DNA from: Ophiothrix spiculata
Taxonomy: Eukaryota; Echinodermata; Ophiuroidea; Amphilepidida; Ophiotrichidae
NCBI GenBank assembly: GCA_000969725.1
Contig: JXSR01S009239.1
Strand: one strand, 5' to 3'
Length of the DNA stretch: 34,101 nucleotides
The position numbers and the translations under genes were made by a program. This document shows, piece by piece, positions 9,598 to 20,946 of this stretch. Under the pieces are notes generated by a model. That model was not told the origin of the DNA and ran no database searches. It saw only the letters and a program-made list of their open reading frames with translations. Each line of letters starts with the position of its first letter. Positions within the stretch are counted from its first letter, which is position 1.

Positions 9598-11037
9598 ATG
9601 AAGATGTTTAAGCCATTTCGCTGTCCTATTTGTTGCAAACACTTTGGTTGCTTTAGTCGCCAGGCACGTCATGTAATGAGACATAGATTAAAGTACATAC
9701 GTTTGCAGCACAAATATCACTTATCGTGTCATTATTTAATGTCTTCCAATATCGTTAAGCTTAAGGAAAAATTGCAATGCAAATGTTTCACGAGTAAACA
9801 AACTCCAGAAGAATACGGCACTAGAATGCACACTAAAGATAAACCATTTGGGTGTGAATATAGTCAGGAAGGATGCGTACATAAACGAGGTCCTAATGAC
9901 CATATGGATATATACACTAAAGAGAAACCTTACCGTGTGCAGAAAGGATTCCCGAATAGTGAGCATCTGGCACCTCGTGCAGGGACACATACCAAAGAGA
10001 AACCATTCCAATGTGAATATTGCCAAAGGAAGTTTGCGAAACAATGCACCTTAAAAGTACACACAAGAACACACACCAAAGAAAAAACGCCATTCCAATG
10101 TGAATATTGCAAAATGAAATTCGCGAACCAAAGCACCTTAAAAAGGCACACATGGACACACACTGGAGAGAAACCCTACCAATGTGAATATTGTCAGCAA
10201 AGATTTTCGAGCAGTGGTTATTTAAATGCACACGTTAGAATACATACTAAAGAGAAACCGTATAGATGCGAATATTGTCAGGAAGAATTCGCATGGAAGA
10301 CAAATCTAGAAGGGCACATATTGAGGTGGCATACTAAAGAGAAACCCTACCGCTGTGAGTATTGTCAAAAAGAATTTGTGAGTAATTATTATCTAAAATC
10401 ACACGTAAAAGTACACACTAAAGAGAAACCATACCAATGTGAATATTGTGGGAAAACATTTTCAATTAAAGGAAATCTAAAAGTTCACGTCGATAGATTA
10501 CATATCAAATATCCTCACAAGTGTGAATTTTGTCCTAAAAGATTCTCACAGAAAGAAGACCTGAAAAAACATTTACGATTTCATACTGAGGAGAAACCTT
10601 ACCAGTGCAATTTTTGTCAAAAAAAATTTGCGAGAAAGGCTCATCTGAAAGAGCACATGAACGTCCATTTGAAAGAGAAACCCTTTAAATGTGAGTATTG
10701 TCAAACGACATTTGCAAGGAGATGTGATCTTAACACTCACACCAGAATACACACCAAAGAGAAACCATTTCGCTGTGAATATTGTCAGAAGGGATTTGCA
10801 AGAAGTACATATCTGACAGAACACCGAAGAATACACACTAAAGAGAAACCTTACAAATGTGAATATTGTCAGAAAAGGTTTGCCAGGAGAAGAGATTTTA
10901 ACAAACACACTAAATTGCACACTATCAAGACACCCTCCCCTCCTCCTCCTCCTCCTCCTCCTTCTCCTCCTCCTTCTTCTCCTTCTTCTTCTACTTCTTC
11001 TTCTCCACATTTTCATCCTCCTTCTGCTTCTTTGTGA
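9598..11037 (+). CDS. C2H2 zinc-finger protein, 12 canonical fingers, Pro/Ser tail (copy 2, intact)
   Basis: 479 residues in a single exon. The ATG at 9598 has A at -3. One canonical finger stands alone at residues 9-29 (CPIC to HVMRH). Residues 30-138 hold about three degenerate fingers missing Cys or His. Eleven canonical fingers run in tandem from residue 139 to 441. Most linkers are TKEKP rather than the usual TGEKP, which occurs once; one linker is TKEKTPF, a residue longer. Two fingers have H-x4-H spacing. Residues at helix positions -1,2,3,6 differ widely, for example KCTV, NSTR, WTNG, QEDK, RAHE, RCDT and RRDK, so a long specific DNA site is expected. The C-terminal 38 residues are Pro/Ser-rich, encoded by a CT-rich microsatellite. 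No KRAB, BTB or SCAN-like domain is seen. The likely role is sequence-specific DNA binding in the nucleus; the target is unknown. It lies between two decayed paralogues. Confidence 0.9.
   Translation: MKMFKPFRCPICCKHFGCFSRQARHVMRHRLKYIRLQHKYHLSCHYLMSSNIVKLKEKLQCKCFTSKQTPEEYGTRMHTKDKPFGCEYSQEGCVHKRGPNDHMDIYTKEKPYRVQKGFPNSEHLAPRAGTHTKEKPFQCEYCQRKFAKQCTLKVHTRTHTKEKTPFQCEYCKMKFANQSTLKRHTWTHTGEKPYQCEYCQQRFSSSGYLNAHVRIHTKEKPYRCEYCQEEFAWKTNLEGHILRWHTKEKPYRCEYCQKEFVSNYYLKSHVKVHTKEKPYQCEYCGKTFSIKGNLKVHVDRLHIKYPHKCEFCPKRFSQKEDLKKHLRFHTEEKPYQCNFCQKKFARKAHLKEHMNVHLKEKPFKCEYCQTTFARRCDLNTHTRIHTKEKPFRCEYCQKGFARSTYLTEHRRIHTKEKPYKCEYCQKRFARRRDFNKHTKLHTIKTPSPPPPPPPPSPPPSSPSSSTSSSPHFHPPSASL
10935..11034 (+). 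repeat. CCT/CTT microsatellite encoding the Pro/Ser tail
   Basis: (CCT)n grades into (TTCTTC)n and is read in frame as Pro then Ser. The matching position in copy 3 (about 12521-12577) is also CT-rich but a different length. Copy 1 lacks it. The tail therefore probably arose by repeat expansion after or during duplication. Confidence 0.8.
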
Positions 11038-11539
11038 TGGCATCGGTTAAATTTATGCCTCAGAGCTACCTCAAAATAACGTTGTTAGCCTTCATTGTGA
11101 TGACAACGAAGAAGAAGTATTTTAACATAAAGATCATTGTTAGTAAATGACTTACTCTTGAAAATTACAAACAAAAAGGAACTTAATTTGTCAGATATCG
11201 CCATACTGGATTTTAAGATGACTGCCACGTGTTTCACACTATATTATTTAACTCACATAGGCCTACCATTGCTAATGCATGGCTACCAAAGCCCAACCAC
11301 TATGGTAGACACAAGCAAATGTTTTTCTGTAACCAATCCAAATCAGCATATTTGCAGAATTCTTGGTTGTGTACGTTGCCAAGAGGGCGATTTATCTAAA
11401 TTTATGGCAATATGAATTAGAACATAATTAAAAAATATATATATTTCAACAATGCATTTGTAATAATTGTTTGTTTGCTAGAATGAGTCAAATTTCATTT
11501 AAAAAAAAACATTCGCGATACGTGGACAACTGGGATATT
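11038..11539. other. 3' flank of copy 2 and spacer to copy 3
   Basis: 11100-11170 is similar to 12910-12975 after copy 3 (AAGATCATTGTT, AAATGACTT, CTCTTGAAAATTAC), showing that the duplication includes the 3' flank. A 92-codon frame at 11137-11415 has no recognisable domain and I do not call it a gene. Confidence 0.5.
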
Positions 11540-12577
11540 TATTAGGGACAAATACCAAAGAGAAACAATTCCAATGTGAATATATTGCCAAAGAACCAAA
11601 GCACTGACCTTTAAAAGGCACACAAGGACACACACTGGAGAGAAACCCTACCAATGTCAATATTGACCAGCAAAGATTTTCGAGCAGTGGTTATCTAAAT
11701 GCACACGTTAGAATACATACTAAAGAGAAACCGTATCGATGCGAATATTGCCAGGAAGGATTCGCATGGAAGACAAATCTAGAAGGGCACATATATCCCT
11801 CTGAGGTGGCACACCAAAGAGAACCCCTACCGCTGTGAGTATTGCCAAAAAGAATTTGTGATTAATTCTTATCTAAAATCACACGTAAAAGTACACACTA
11901 AAGAGAAACTATACCAATGTGAATATTGTGGGAAAACATTCTCAATTCAAAATAATCTCAAATTTCACGTCAGTAAATTGCACATCAGATATCCTCACAA
12001 GTGTGAATTTTGTCGAAAAAGATTCTCACAAAAAGAAACCTGAAAACACATTTACGATCACTACTGTTTACTGAGGAGAAACCGTACCAATGTCAAATTT
12101 GTCAGAGATGATTTGCGAGAAATGCTAATCTGAAAGAACACATGGTAGTTCATACAAAAGAAAAAACACTTTCAATGTGAGTATTGTCAAAAAAAAATTG
12201 CGAGAAGATGTGATCTTAACCATCACATCAAAATGCACACTAAAGAGAAACCGTTTCAATGTGAATATTGCGAGAAAGCATTTGCAAGAAGTGGACGTCT
12301 GACTGAACACATAAGAGTGCACACAAAAGAGAATATTGTCAAAAAGTGAACTCAAGTATCACACCACCATATACACTAATTGGATTTGCGGAAAGTGATC
12401 GTCTAGAGAAGAACACAGAAGAGTACACTAAAGAGAATCAGTTTGAATGTGAAGTTTGTCAGAAAGGGTTTGTCAGGAGAAGCAATTTTAACAAACACGC
12501 TAAACAACACAATATCAAGACACCTTTTTCTTCTTTTTCTGCTCGCCCTCCTTTCTCCTTCGCCTCCTCCTCCTTCT
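11540..12577 (+). pseudogene. C2H2 zinc-finger gene copy 3, truncated and frameshifted
   Basis: Begins within sequence matching residue 133 or so of copy 2; the upstream third is absent. Lesions include a finger-fusing deletion near 11585-11600 with a following stop, an extra base giving TGA near 11666, a 7-bp insertion near 11793, a deletion giving TGA near 12041, an insertion near 12062, extra A residues near 12165, and loss of a half-finger near 12335. The best readable piece (11858-12043) covers the YLKSHVKVH finger, the CGKTF finger and the RYPHK linker, both shared with copy 2. It ends with a CT-rich tail like copy 2. It cannot encode a full protein. It is more decayed than copy 1. Confidence 0.9.
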
Positions 12578-12585
12578 AATGATGG

Positions 12586-12882
12586 CAGGCTCGTAGCCAG
12601 GATTTTTTCAACGGGGGGGGGGGGTGCGGATTTTCAAAAAGTGGACCTTTTGGAGGAAAATTTTTCATTTTGGTCGACCCTTAACTTATTTTAGTAGTTT
12701 TTTAGCAGCTTTCCTAGTATTTTGTGTAGTATTTTATTAAACAACGGCCTACATTTACTTGTTTTGGTCCTTTAGGTGTTCTTTTGGTGGTCATTTAGGA
12801 AATTTTTGTGGACCTTTTTTGTACATTGTCAAATTTGGGGGGGGGGGTGCGATGCCCCCACCGCACCCTGGCTACGGGCTTG
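12586..12882. mobile_element. 297-bp hAT-like MITE in the 3' flank of copy 3
   Basis: The ends are CAGGCTCGTAGCCAGG and, inverted, CAAGCCCGTAGCCAGG (14/16). Flanking octamers AATGATGG (12578-12585) and AAAGTTGG (12883-12890) match at 6 of 8 positions, consistent with an aged 8-bp duplication. The paralogous region after copy 2 (TGATGGCATCGG near 11035) is uninterrupted and shows the empty site. G runs of 12 (12613-12624) and 11 (12837-12847) lie inside. It has no coding capacity. Confidence 0.8.
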
Positions 12883-13068
12883 AAAGTTGGCGATGCAAAA
12901 GGAGAAGAAGGAGAAGAAAATTAAAGTAATTAAGATCATTGTTTTTTAAAATGACTTCTCTTGAAAATTACATAATGGTATAACCTTGTTTTACTCACAT
13001 GACAATGAAATGTATGGTGCTCTGAATCATTTGTAACAATTACAGACATTTTGAATTTTGTACATTTA

Positions 13069-13236
13069 GGCCCGTATTCCAGAAAGGTGTTTAGCTAAAT
13101 CAAGGTTTTATTTCTCATCAACAGCACGACTCATTGAACTGTTCTGCTTGAAAGCTGCAATAATGCGTATCATTCTTTTACAGTTGATGCTCAGTTAAAC
13201 AATGGTTTAGCTAAACATCTTTCTGGAATACGGGCC
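13069..13236. mobile_element. 168-bp MITE with long perfect inverted ends, TA target
   Basis: GGCCCGTATTCCAGAAAG at 13069-13086 and its exact reverse complement at 13219-13236. After a short mismatch, both arms continue with a TGTTTAGCTAAA-type sequence. TA flanks both sides (13067-13068 and 13237-13238). No coding capacity. Confidence 0.9.
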
Positions 13237-13342
13237 TATGTCTTTAAGATTTGTATTCTTTTATTTAAATGTTAATTGAATAAAGAGCGGACTTGAAACA
13301 CTCTAATTTGATTATTTGAAGCATGTTTTTTTAAGTTTGTCT

Positions 13343-13834
13343 ACCATGGTAAAGTTAGCAGCATATTTGAAATCAGAAATTTTACATTCGAAAAAGTTTG
13401 TAGCCATCTTTAGACATTCGTTATTTGAAGGAATTTTCACTCCAATTTTTTGGGGCCACGAATTTGGTCATGTGGGATCATCTGGGTTCATTTTTAGAAA
13501 TTCGAAAAATGTCTAAAAGTCTGCTCAAAAACTTTTTTTGGAAATTCGATTTTCTAAATATGTGACCTCATTTGACCCATTTTTGTGTATATGGTTATTT
13601 CCCCCAAGTCTAAAAATCTGCTCAAAAACGTAGACCTTTTTTTGGAAATTGACTTTTTTTGGAAATTTGATTTTATGAAAGTGACCCCATTTGACCCAAT
13701 TCGTGTAGAAAACATGACCATTTCCCAAAAATCCACTTGGTTACCAAAGTCTAAAAATCTGCTCAAAAAACTTTGATTTTTTTTTTTCGTTTTTGAATGT
13801 CTAATTTCTAATATGCTGCTAACTTTACCGTGGT
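13343..13834. mobile_element. Foldback element with internal tandem repeats
   Basis: ACCATGGTAAAGTTAGCAGC at 13343-13362 pairs with GCTGCTAACTTTACCGTGGT at 13815-13834, one mismatch. Similarity continues inward for about 45 bp. Inside are three direct repeats starting GTCTAAAARTCTGCTCAAAA at 13511, 13608 and 13749, each followed by a TTTTTTTGGAAATT-like or similar T-rich stretch; the first two also carry GACCYCATTTGACCCA. No target duplication was resolved. Confidence 0.75.
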
Positions 13835-14107
13835 GTTTGTCTCTGTAAGAATGGACCATGTGGCGATTCATGAGTCATCGAATCAATTTATAAAAAATGC
13901 AGTGATACAGTATCTATATCAATTGAGCGAACTATTTAGTCTTCTCTGTTGAAGACCAGGCAGCCCACTGTGAGCTGTGTGCGTATAGTGTGCAACGGTT
14001 GCCGCAGTAATATAGACTATTGCGTAATCAGTTGGGTAACGACTAATAATACCCAGCAACGATTCTTAATTATTGATATTGAGTCGTTAAGTAATTTATT
14101 TATAATG

Positions 14108-14252
14108 AGCCGGTGTAATGAGTGTCTCCCATAATCAGGAGTCGGTGTCTAATTTAACTACACGGAATAAGTCGTAATCAATGATTTATTCATCACACAT
14201 GTACAAGTACGTTCTACAGAGTCACACGGACGCTGTATTTCATTACACCGGT
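14108..14252. repeat. Short inverted repeat CCGGTGTAATGA
   Basis: GCCGGTGTAATGAG near 14110 and TTCATTACACCGGT near 14239 are inverted, about 115 bp apart. A direct pair TAATTTAACTACA lies at about 14153 and 14307. This may be a small element remnant. Confidence 0.4.
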
Positions 14253-14381
14253 ATTTGTCGACTTATTACCAACAGACTTTGGATGTTTTCAACTGGAATT
14301 AATTTAACTACATTGCAATACAATTTATCTCATTGAACTTTATAGGGTGTGTAATTTATTAGCATTTTATGACAATAATGT

Positions 14382-15084
14382 CTACCTGTCTAAAAACATT
14401 CAATCACTATAAGTTAAAATGAAAACAATAGATCAAATGTACAGGGAATCGGAGCGTATAAAATGTTGAAGATTATTGCTAAATGTAGTAACCAACAGAA
14501 TACCGTCGAACATGCAGTTTCATTTCCCAAAATTGCCTATACTCCAAGGAAAAAAACTATTGATGATTGCTACAGGGCTTCAGTTTGACACATCAGGCGG
14601 AGAATAGTGATTGTGCGTCTTCTGTGTTATCAAACTGTAATTGTGTTTTACTTTTTTATCATTATTTTTTCATCGTTTTCTCATCCACTGTTTCTTCAAG
14701 GTCAGGAGCAGATTTTTTTTATCCCCAAGCCTGCATTTCCATTGTACGTCAAGAGCAATAGTTCTTTGTCAATTATGCCCAATTTGTGTTAATTATTCGT
14801 CAGTTTGAAACAACAAAATATGACAAGCAATATAATAGTCTCATGTTAGCCTCAAGAAATTTAATAATTAAGTTTTAAAAAGATCTACATGAGGGATTTA
14901 TGAATCTCTTGTCGATAAAACAAGGTGAATCAAATTTAGATAGGGGAACTCTTATATCAAGGGTCGTACCAAGACAAAAAGGTTGTCATCATCGTCGCCG
15001 TCGTCATCGACATCATCATTAATCATCTTCATCATCATTAATCATCATCATCATCATCATCATCAACATCAACATCAACATCAA

Positions 15085-15121
<37 letters not shown>

Positions 15122-15660
15122 GACATCGACATCGACATCGACATCATCATCATCAACACACCAAATACCAATAATATAATATTAGAGTCATTACAAAAGT
15201 TTACAATGAGTTAGTAAGATAAGTGAACTGTCATAACAACCAAAGTAAATCATTCCCAGCACCCAAATGTACCCTCACCCTCCCTGATCTCGGAAATAAA
15301 CATTGTTAACCGAAAGCATGCAAAACTTAACAACAACAAAAACCAAACAAGGAAATGTTTTACCAAATGAATGTGCTTTACATTGTCCTATATAAAAGGT
15401 CCGGGTAAGCGGTGAATGATTCAAAACATAATCAAAAAAATGTAATTTTGTACTAATTTACATCACATAACCTTTTCATGTATCGCTCAACTGTGATGTT
15501 TTTTTAGCCAAAGATCCGAAGCAGTTGATATTTAGTCAATAATAATTTAATAATAATAATGTCGATCATTCAATATATATATATAAGTTGAACATACACA
15601 CTGATGTACAGACAACAACCAATACATCAAGTAAACGGCAAGCCATATTATTGAATGGGT
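14382..15660 (+). repeat. Degenerate duplicated block, copy A
   Basis: Contains segment E (14382-14620), segment F (14680-14955, with CAAGGTCAGGAGCAGATTTT and CGTCAGTTTGAAACAAC) and segment G (about 15330-15660, with GAAGCAGTTGATATTTAGTC). The same segments recur in copies B and C. No open frame is conserved between copies, so these are non-coding relics of a segmental or transposon-driven duplication. Confidence 0.65.
14983..15161. repeat. ATC/ATCAAC/ATCGAC microsatellite
   Basis: Mostly CAT/ATC triplets, with sub-arrays of (CAACAT) and (CGACAT). The apparent His-rich frame on the + strand is simply this repeat. Confidence 0.95.
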
Positions 15661-15694
15661 TAGCCAGTAACTTAAATAAATAAATACTGGGGAT

Positions 15695-15995
15695 TAATAG
15701 TGCACTATGCCTTCCAGATTTGTAATTCTGTGGCCCAAGTAAGCTCCATTCCACACCAAGCATCATTTCAGGTTTTGCGGCAACTTCAAGGGGGTGCTAA
15801 ACTTTGATCAGCGCACATACGCACCATCGTTGTCAGGATCAGTTCCTCAAGTTTCGTACGGGTTTCCATGAGACACAGACAATTAGCAGTTAGTTCCTTG
15901 TTCAAGGGAATGTCAAGCACATTCAACTTTTGGCACCAGCGGGGTTTGAACTTCTTGTAGTATTTGGCATCCTTGGTCTACCGATGGCGCATTTA
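15695..15995 (-). mobile_element. Degenerate tRNA-derived SINE, minus strand
   Basis: Read on the minus strand, a B-box-like GTTCAAACCCC (15941-15951) lies downstream of an A-box-like GCCATCGGTAGACC (about 15977-15990). The tail CTTGAACAAGGAACTAACTG resembles the tail of the SINE at 4347-4575. Boundaries are approximate. Confidence 0.4.
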
Positions 15996-17103
15996 TAGGA
16001 ACCGAAATGAAATTAAATACTAATACCAATGATAATAATAAAAACCTTGTTATTACAATTTTCCATTTATATCAAGCCATTCATGATTGTAACACTTCAC
16101 TAGTATCATTTCACATGATCCAATCAGTAGTTGTAGACTATGACGTTTGCCCTTATTGCAGCTTTCCGTATTATAGGTTGAAAAAACTAGACGAATTGAC
16201 AATACAGAAGAAAACTGAAGTACCCGGAGTCCCGGACATAATCGTGCGAAAGTCATGCAATCGTCTTGAGAGGGACACCCTTCGATAGCCCTGAGTCACA
16301 ACTTTCCGAGGGTCTGTCAATATGACTTATATACCACATTGTAGTCCTTGATGCCTAGTTTCCAAATACGCCTTCTGGTTGCCATGATAACCAAGCTATA
16401 GACATCTAAAAACATTAAAACGGACGAAAACGTAACACAAAAAAGAAACGAGCGAAAGGCTTCATTTTTTATGGTTAGGTGCATAGAACACAAAATAATG
16501 AAGAGTTGTTTTCAATTTTGTTTGTTGTTTTTGAATGACCGCCAAATAATATGACAAAAAATCTGAAAAGATTATACTGTGCGAGCACATATCCGTTCCC
16601 AAATATTCTCTTACTGATGTTTTCACGATGAATTAACATTTTGTATGCCAAGATGTTTGAAAATAAATGCAGTATCCATGTAATGATAAAATAATATATA
16701 TTTGGCGCTATTGATGGCCTCAAAACTATCTGAGAGAAGAAATTTTGCCAAAGGAGCTATAAAAAAAAATTACACTTATTAGCCAACAACATGATATCCA
16801 ATATAGAAATAATTTCGTGTATTCGTCTTAATTAAAATCAAGCGAGACAAAAATGTTTTTCTTTGTATCACAGTATATTGTTTACATCAAAGGAAGAAAG
16901 GTTGAAAGTTTCAAAATGAAATGCCAAACAAAAAAAGTCAGATGTGCACTTTCTGTCACACATTCCTGCTATCGATGCCCTTTACTTCATTATTATCGTA
17001 TTAGGTCTAATTTTGAAGGCAATGGTTCTAGTATATTTTATGTTTATTCATTTCATATTTGACATTTGACATACAATACTTGACATTTAATGCAATACAA
17101 TTC
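15996..17103. other. Non-coding, no gene recognised
   Basis: AT-rich. Frames at 16007-16288 and 16475-16723 have no recognisable domain and no supporting splice sites. Confidence 0.35.
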
Positions 17104-17225
17104 AGCAAGGCATATTTAGCACTAGACTTCCTGAAAAACATCCTGATGCATCGATCTTATCATCAAATAGGAAACAACGCAAAATGAAAATCCTGTCTGT
17201 GCATCAAGAGACAAAAGGAATAGGT
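17104..17225 (+). repeat. Segment H, first copy
   Basis: GACTTCCTGAAAAACATCCT and GATGCATCGATCTTATCAT are nearly identical to 20848-20888. Similarity runs over about 120 bp including AAATAGGAAACAAC and GAGACAAAAGGA. Confidence 0.75.
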
Positions 17226-17742
17226 AAAAGTTGATGAGAGTTGATAGATAATACTGATGACCTTGACTTGAGTCTAGATATAAGTTTATTATGGTTAATT
17301 TGCACTGTGGAGACATATATTTATGCAAAAATGGGGATTTCGCTGAAAAAAATGAAACAATCTCACAAGTATAGAAAGTAAGCCTAGATACAAATAACTT
17401 TCAGCGTTCCTAAAATACAAAATTCTACAGGTGATTCTATATTCAAATTTTGACTATTAATAATGTAGAATGTACGTCACTCTCATCCCAATAAATGTCT
17501 GTTGGACATCTAAGAATTCTAGATATGATGAAAAACACACTCTCAAAAACGACTGTTTTATCATAAATAAAAGGATAGAAAAGTCATTTCGTGATGTACA
17601 GTCTGTATAGAACCTTAAGACACAACATTAAGATGTATACAACTGGAATAGTTGTGGCATGCTTAACAATGTAGTTCTGATGAACTTATATTTGGGACTT
17701 ATTTATGGGACGTATAATCAAAAGAGCTCTATAAAAACCATT
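17226..17742. other. Non-coding spacer
   Basis: AT-rich and without recognisable genes. It lies between repeat segments H and E. Confidence 0.3.
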
Positions 17743-19860
17743 TCTACCTGTCAGACAATATCAAATCACATAAATTTCAATTGAAAACAATATATCAAAC
17801 GGGTAAATTACCGGGGTAAATTGCACCTTTGGAACAGTGAACCGGAGCGTATGAAATGTAAAAACAATTACTCCATGTGGAATTCTGGCTGATATGCAGT
17901 TTGTAATAGTCCAAATTGCCTTAACTCCATAGGAAAAAACTGTTGATGTTTGCTACAAGGCTTCAATTCTGTCACCTCATGAAGGGCAAAATAAATGTGC
18001 ACCTAGTCCCAATTTATAGTACTATCATATGTCGGCTATATGTAGATTTTAACAAATCTGCTTGTAAGATAGTGATTTCAGCCTTACACAAGCCTTGAAA
18101 GTCAAGACATAGGGACTGTACAATATGTAATGCCTATATGAAATTACAAAAATATTCGTTTTAAGGAAAGAAAATATTTGGGGCTCCAAATGGCTTTGTG
18201 GAAGTTATTTTATTACAGCGGACCCGAGGGACATAATTTGTACCGTTTTGATTTTTCAAACTGGAATTGCGTTTTTCTTGTATCTATTTGATTTTCTATA
18301 CATTTGCTTATCCACTGTTGTAATTATAAAATGTGCAGAATACTTCAAGGTCAGGAGCAGATTTTCCTCCACATTCCCAAAGCTTGTAGTAATTCCGTTG
18401 CACGTAAAGAATAAAAAACATTTGTCAATTAAGGCCAATTTTTGTTAATCATTCGTCAGTTTGAAACAACAAAACATGACAAGCAATATAATAGTTTCAT
18501 GTCAGCCTCGGGAAATTTAATAATTAGTTTTGAAAGATCTACATCAGGGATTTATGAATCTGTTGTCAATAAAAACAAGATGAATTAACCTGGGAAGGGG
18601 ACCTCTTTATAATGAAAGAAAGTGTTTCCAAACCTCACTTGGTCCAATAGCTGTATATGCTTATATTTGTATAGATTTATCAATCTGTTATTCTGCTGTT
18701 TTGGTGGCCTCTTTAGATCATACTAATCAATATTTAATGCAAGCACTTTAATGCACCCCCCCCCCCCACTGACCCACCCACACAATAATAATAATTTCAA
18801 ACATGCATAGTAACATATTCCGTGGAGTGAGTTTTGGAAAAGGCCTCTTCAATAAATTTGTTATCGGGACAGAATTTTTCTTTCACAACAAAACATCAAA
18901 AAAATCACGTCAACTTGCATTCAACGGATTCTTACTTTAATGCATTCACATGAGATCTACTGTACCGATAATAAGCATAATTATACAGGTGGATTAAAAC
19001 CGTACAGTAGTAGTGCTCATTAAATACATTTGGTAAAATATGCGTCAGGATAATCCGGATGAAGAATGTTTGTTTTAAAATCTGGAATGCCGGCTATTGG
19101 ACTAAGTGAGTTCTGAAATAAAACAAGCTCTTCAATTAAATATCGAACCAAGACATCATTATCATCATATATACTTGGTAAATTAGAAACTTAATGAAAA
19201 GGAAAGGTTTGCAATGAGTTCATAAAAGGAATGTTATGACAAGTATGTGATTCAGTTACGACATCAAAATGAAACCGCCCCTCCCTAGCCCTAGTAATAA
19301 AATAGGGTTAGCCCAAAGGGATAACAACATGCCAGCTTGGAGTACAAAAGCATTGCACAAACAGGTTTATGGGGAATACCTGAAAAAGATGTTTTGAATA
19401 GCTGTTCTAATTGTTTATGTTTGACTACAAAGGGGTGCATTTAATAATAAATAATTATTCTATATATAAGATCCCGATACGCGGTATATAATTCAAAAAT
19501 AAGCATTGTTAAAGAACTAATTTGTGATTTGTGCAACGTTCGTGTATTTCTTTCAAAATATAGCTACCGGGATCAAGCAAATACTTTATTAAGTTTCGCG
19601 TGGGAGTTACAGAGTAGTTTCTGGCAAAATATTATGTAATACGATGTAAATTTACATGACTTAACCTTTTCGTTTCTTCCAAAACTTGCATAGCAGTTGA
19701 TGTTCAGTCAATTGCAATTACTTATATATTACCGTTATGTTGACTACTTTAATCGTGGTTATGTTGACACTTTAACTGACAACAACCAAACGACAACTCA
19801 GTCAGCAGAAGGCACATCTACCTTTGAATAAACGTAATAGGTTACTTGTCATTGAGGTCA
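17743..19860 (+). repeat. Degenerate duplicated block, copy B
   Basis: Segments E (17743-18003), F (18305-18610) and G (about 19345-19850) lie in the same order as in copy A. Marker words are CCGGAGCGTATGAAATG, CAAGGTCAGGAGCAGATTTT, ATTCGTCAGTTTGAAACAAC and GCAGTTGATGTTCAGTC. A 12-C run occurs at 18756-18767. Confidence 0.65.
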
Positions 19861-20830
19861 TTAGCTCGGTTTGAGCTTGATTTTTCCCGGTCTGAGATGG
19901 AGTTTCTCGCCGAGAGGGTAAAAACCGGCTGATTAAGCATGATCTTCCCGGTCAAAGCCGTCAGAGGTAGCAGTCTATCCAACACCTATTACGCTACTGT
20001 ACTTTGATGAGGTGAATTGCAATAATTATGTTCATTTCGTTTTACAAATGGATCATCTGTCGTCAATAAATCAAAATTCATGGAACGATGGGCTTAGGAA
20101 TCGGAGGGGGAGGGTTGGTCCAAGTAGATAACCTTATAATTCATTTGAGGGTTTGTTGAACCCAAATACTGCAGATACTGGTGTACTACTCACATTAGTC
20201 CGTCCGCCCCTTCTCCCTTCTTTATCTGCCTTTCCCTTTCCTTTTCCCCACTAAATTTGATTTATTTCATATATATTTTTTCTCATCCACTGTTTATCCA
20301 GTTTAGTAAAAGATTGCTAAGTTCTTCAAGGTCATAGGTAGATTTTTTTTTCCCGAGCCCTCTATTTCCTCTGTACGACAAGAGCAATATTTCTTTGTCG
20401 ATTAAGACCAATTTGTGTTAATAATTCGTCAGTTTGAAACAAGTCGTGTATCAAAATATGACAAGCAATATAATAGTTTCATGTCAGTCTCAGGGAATCT
20501 AAAAGATGTTGTACGTAGTAGTAGCAGAAACTTTAAATCTGTTTGCAAATGCACCATTTTTCTTCGACCTATCAAATTACAAAATACGGAGTGTTAAACA
20601 TTACAAACATTTCTGACTCTCAAATTCAGCATTTAATATAGGGTCTAAAAAGGTATCTGCTTTAAGGAAATCATAACTAATCACGTATAGGTCAAAAAGT
20701 TTCTAATCAGAGAAGATATAAAGATCCTCAATATTCTCTGACTTCTTAAGGCAATAGATCCAATATCATTTACGTTTGAGGTCATTCATTCTCCCGTATT
20801 TCATACTTGACATTTGAATTCATTATTCAC

Positions 20831-20946
20831 CAAGGCATATTTTACCGTAGACTTCCTGAAAAACATCCTGATGCATCGATCTTATCATTAAATAGGAAAC
20901 AACACAAAATGAAAATTCTGTCTACAGAGACAAAAGGATTAGGTAA
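20831..20946 (+). repeat. Segment H, second copy
   Basis: Near-identical to 17104-17225. A 116-codon frame runs over it (20807-21157), but the matching frame is broken at 17.1 kb and it shows no domain, so I treat it as repeat sequence. Confidence 0.7.

Noticed and set aside
10573-11043. Arg-rich minus-strand frame opposite the zinc-finger gene
   Set aside because: A shadow of the CCT repeat and the finger codons on the other strand.
11137-11415. 92-codon frame between copies 2 and 3
   Set aside because: No domain, and part of it is 3' flank shared with copy 3, where no equivalent frame is seen.
14983-15174. His-rich frame
   Set aside because: It is a direct reading of the ATC/CAT microsatellite.
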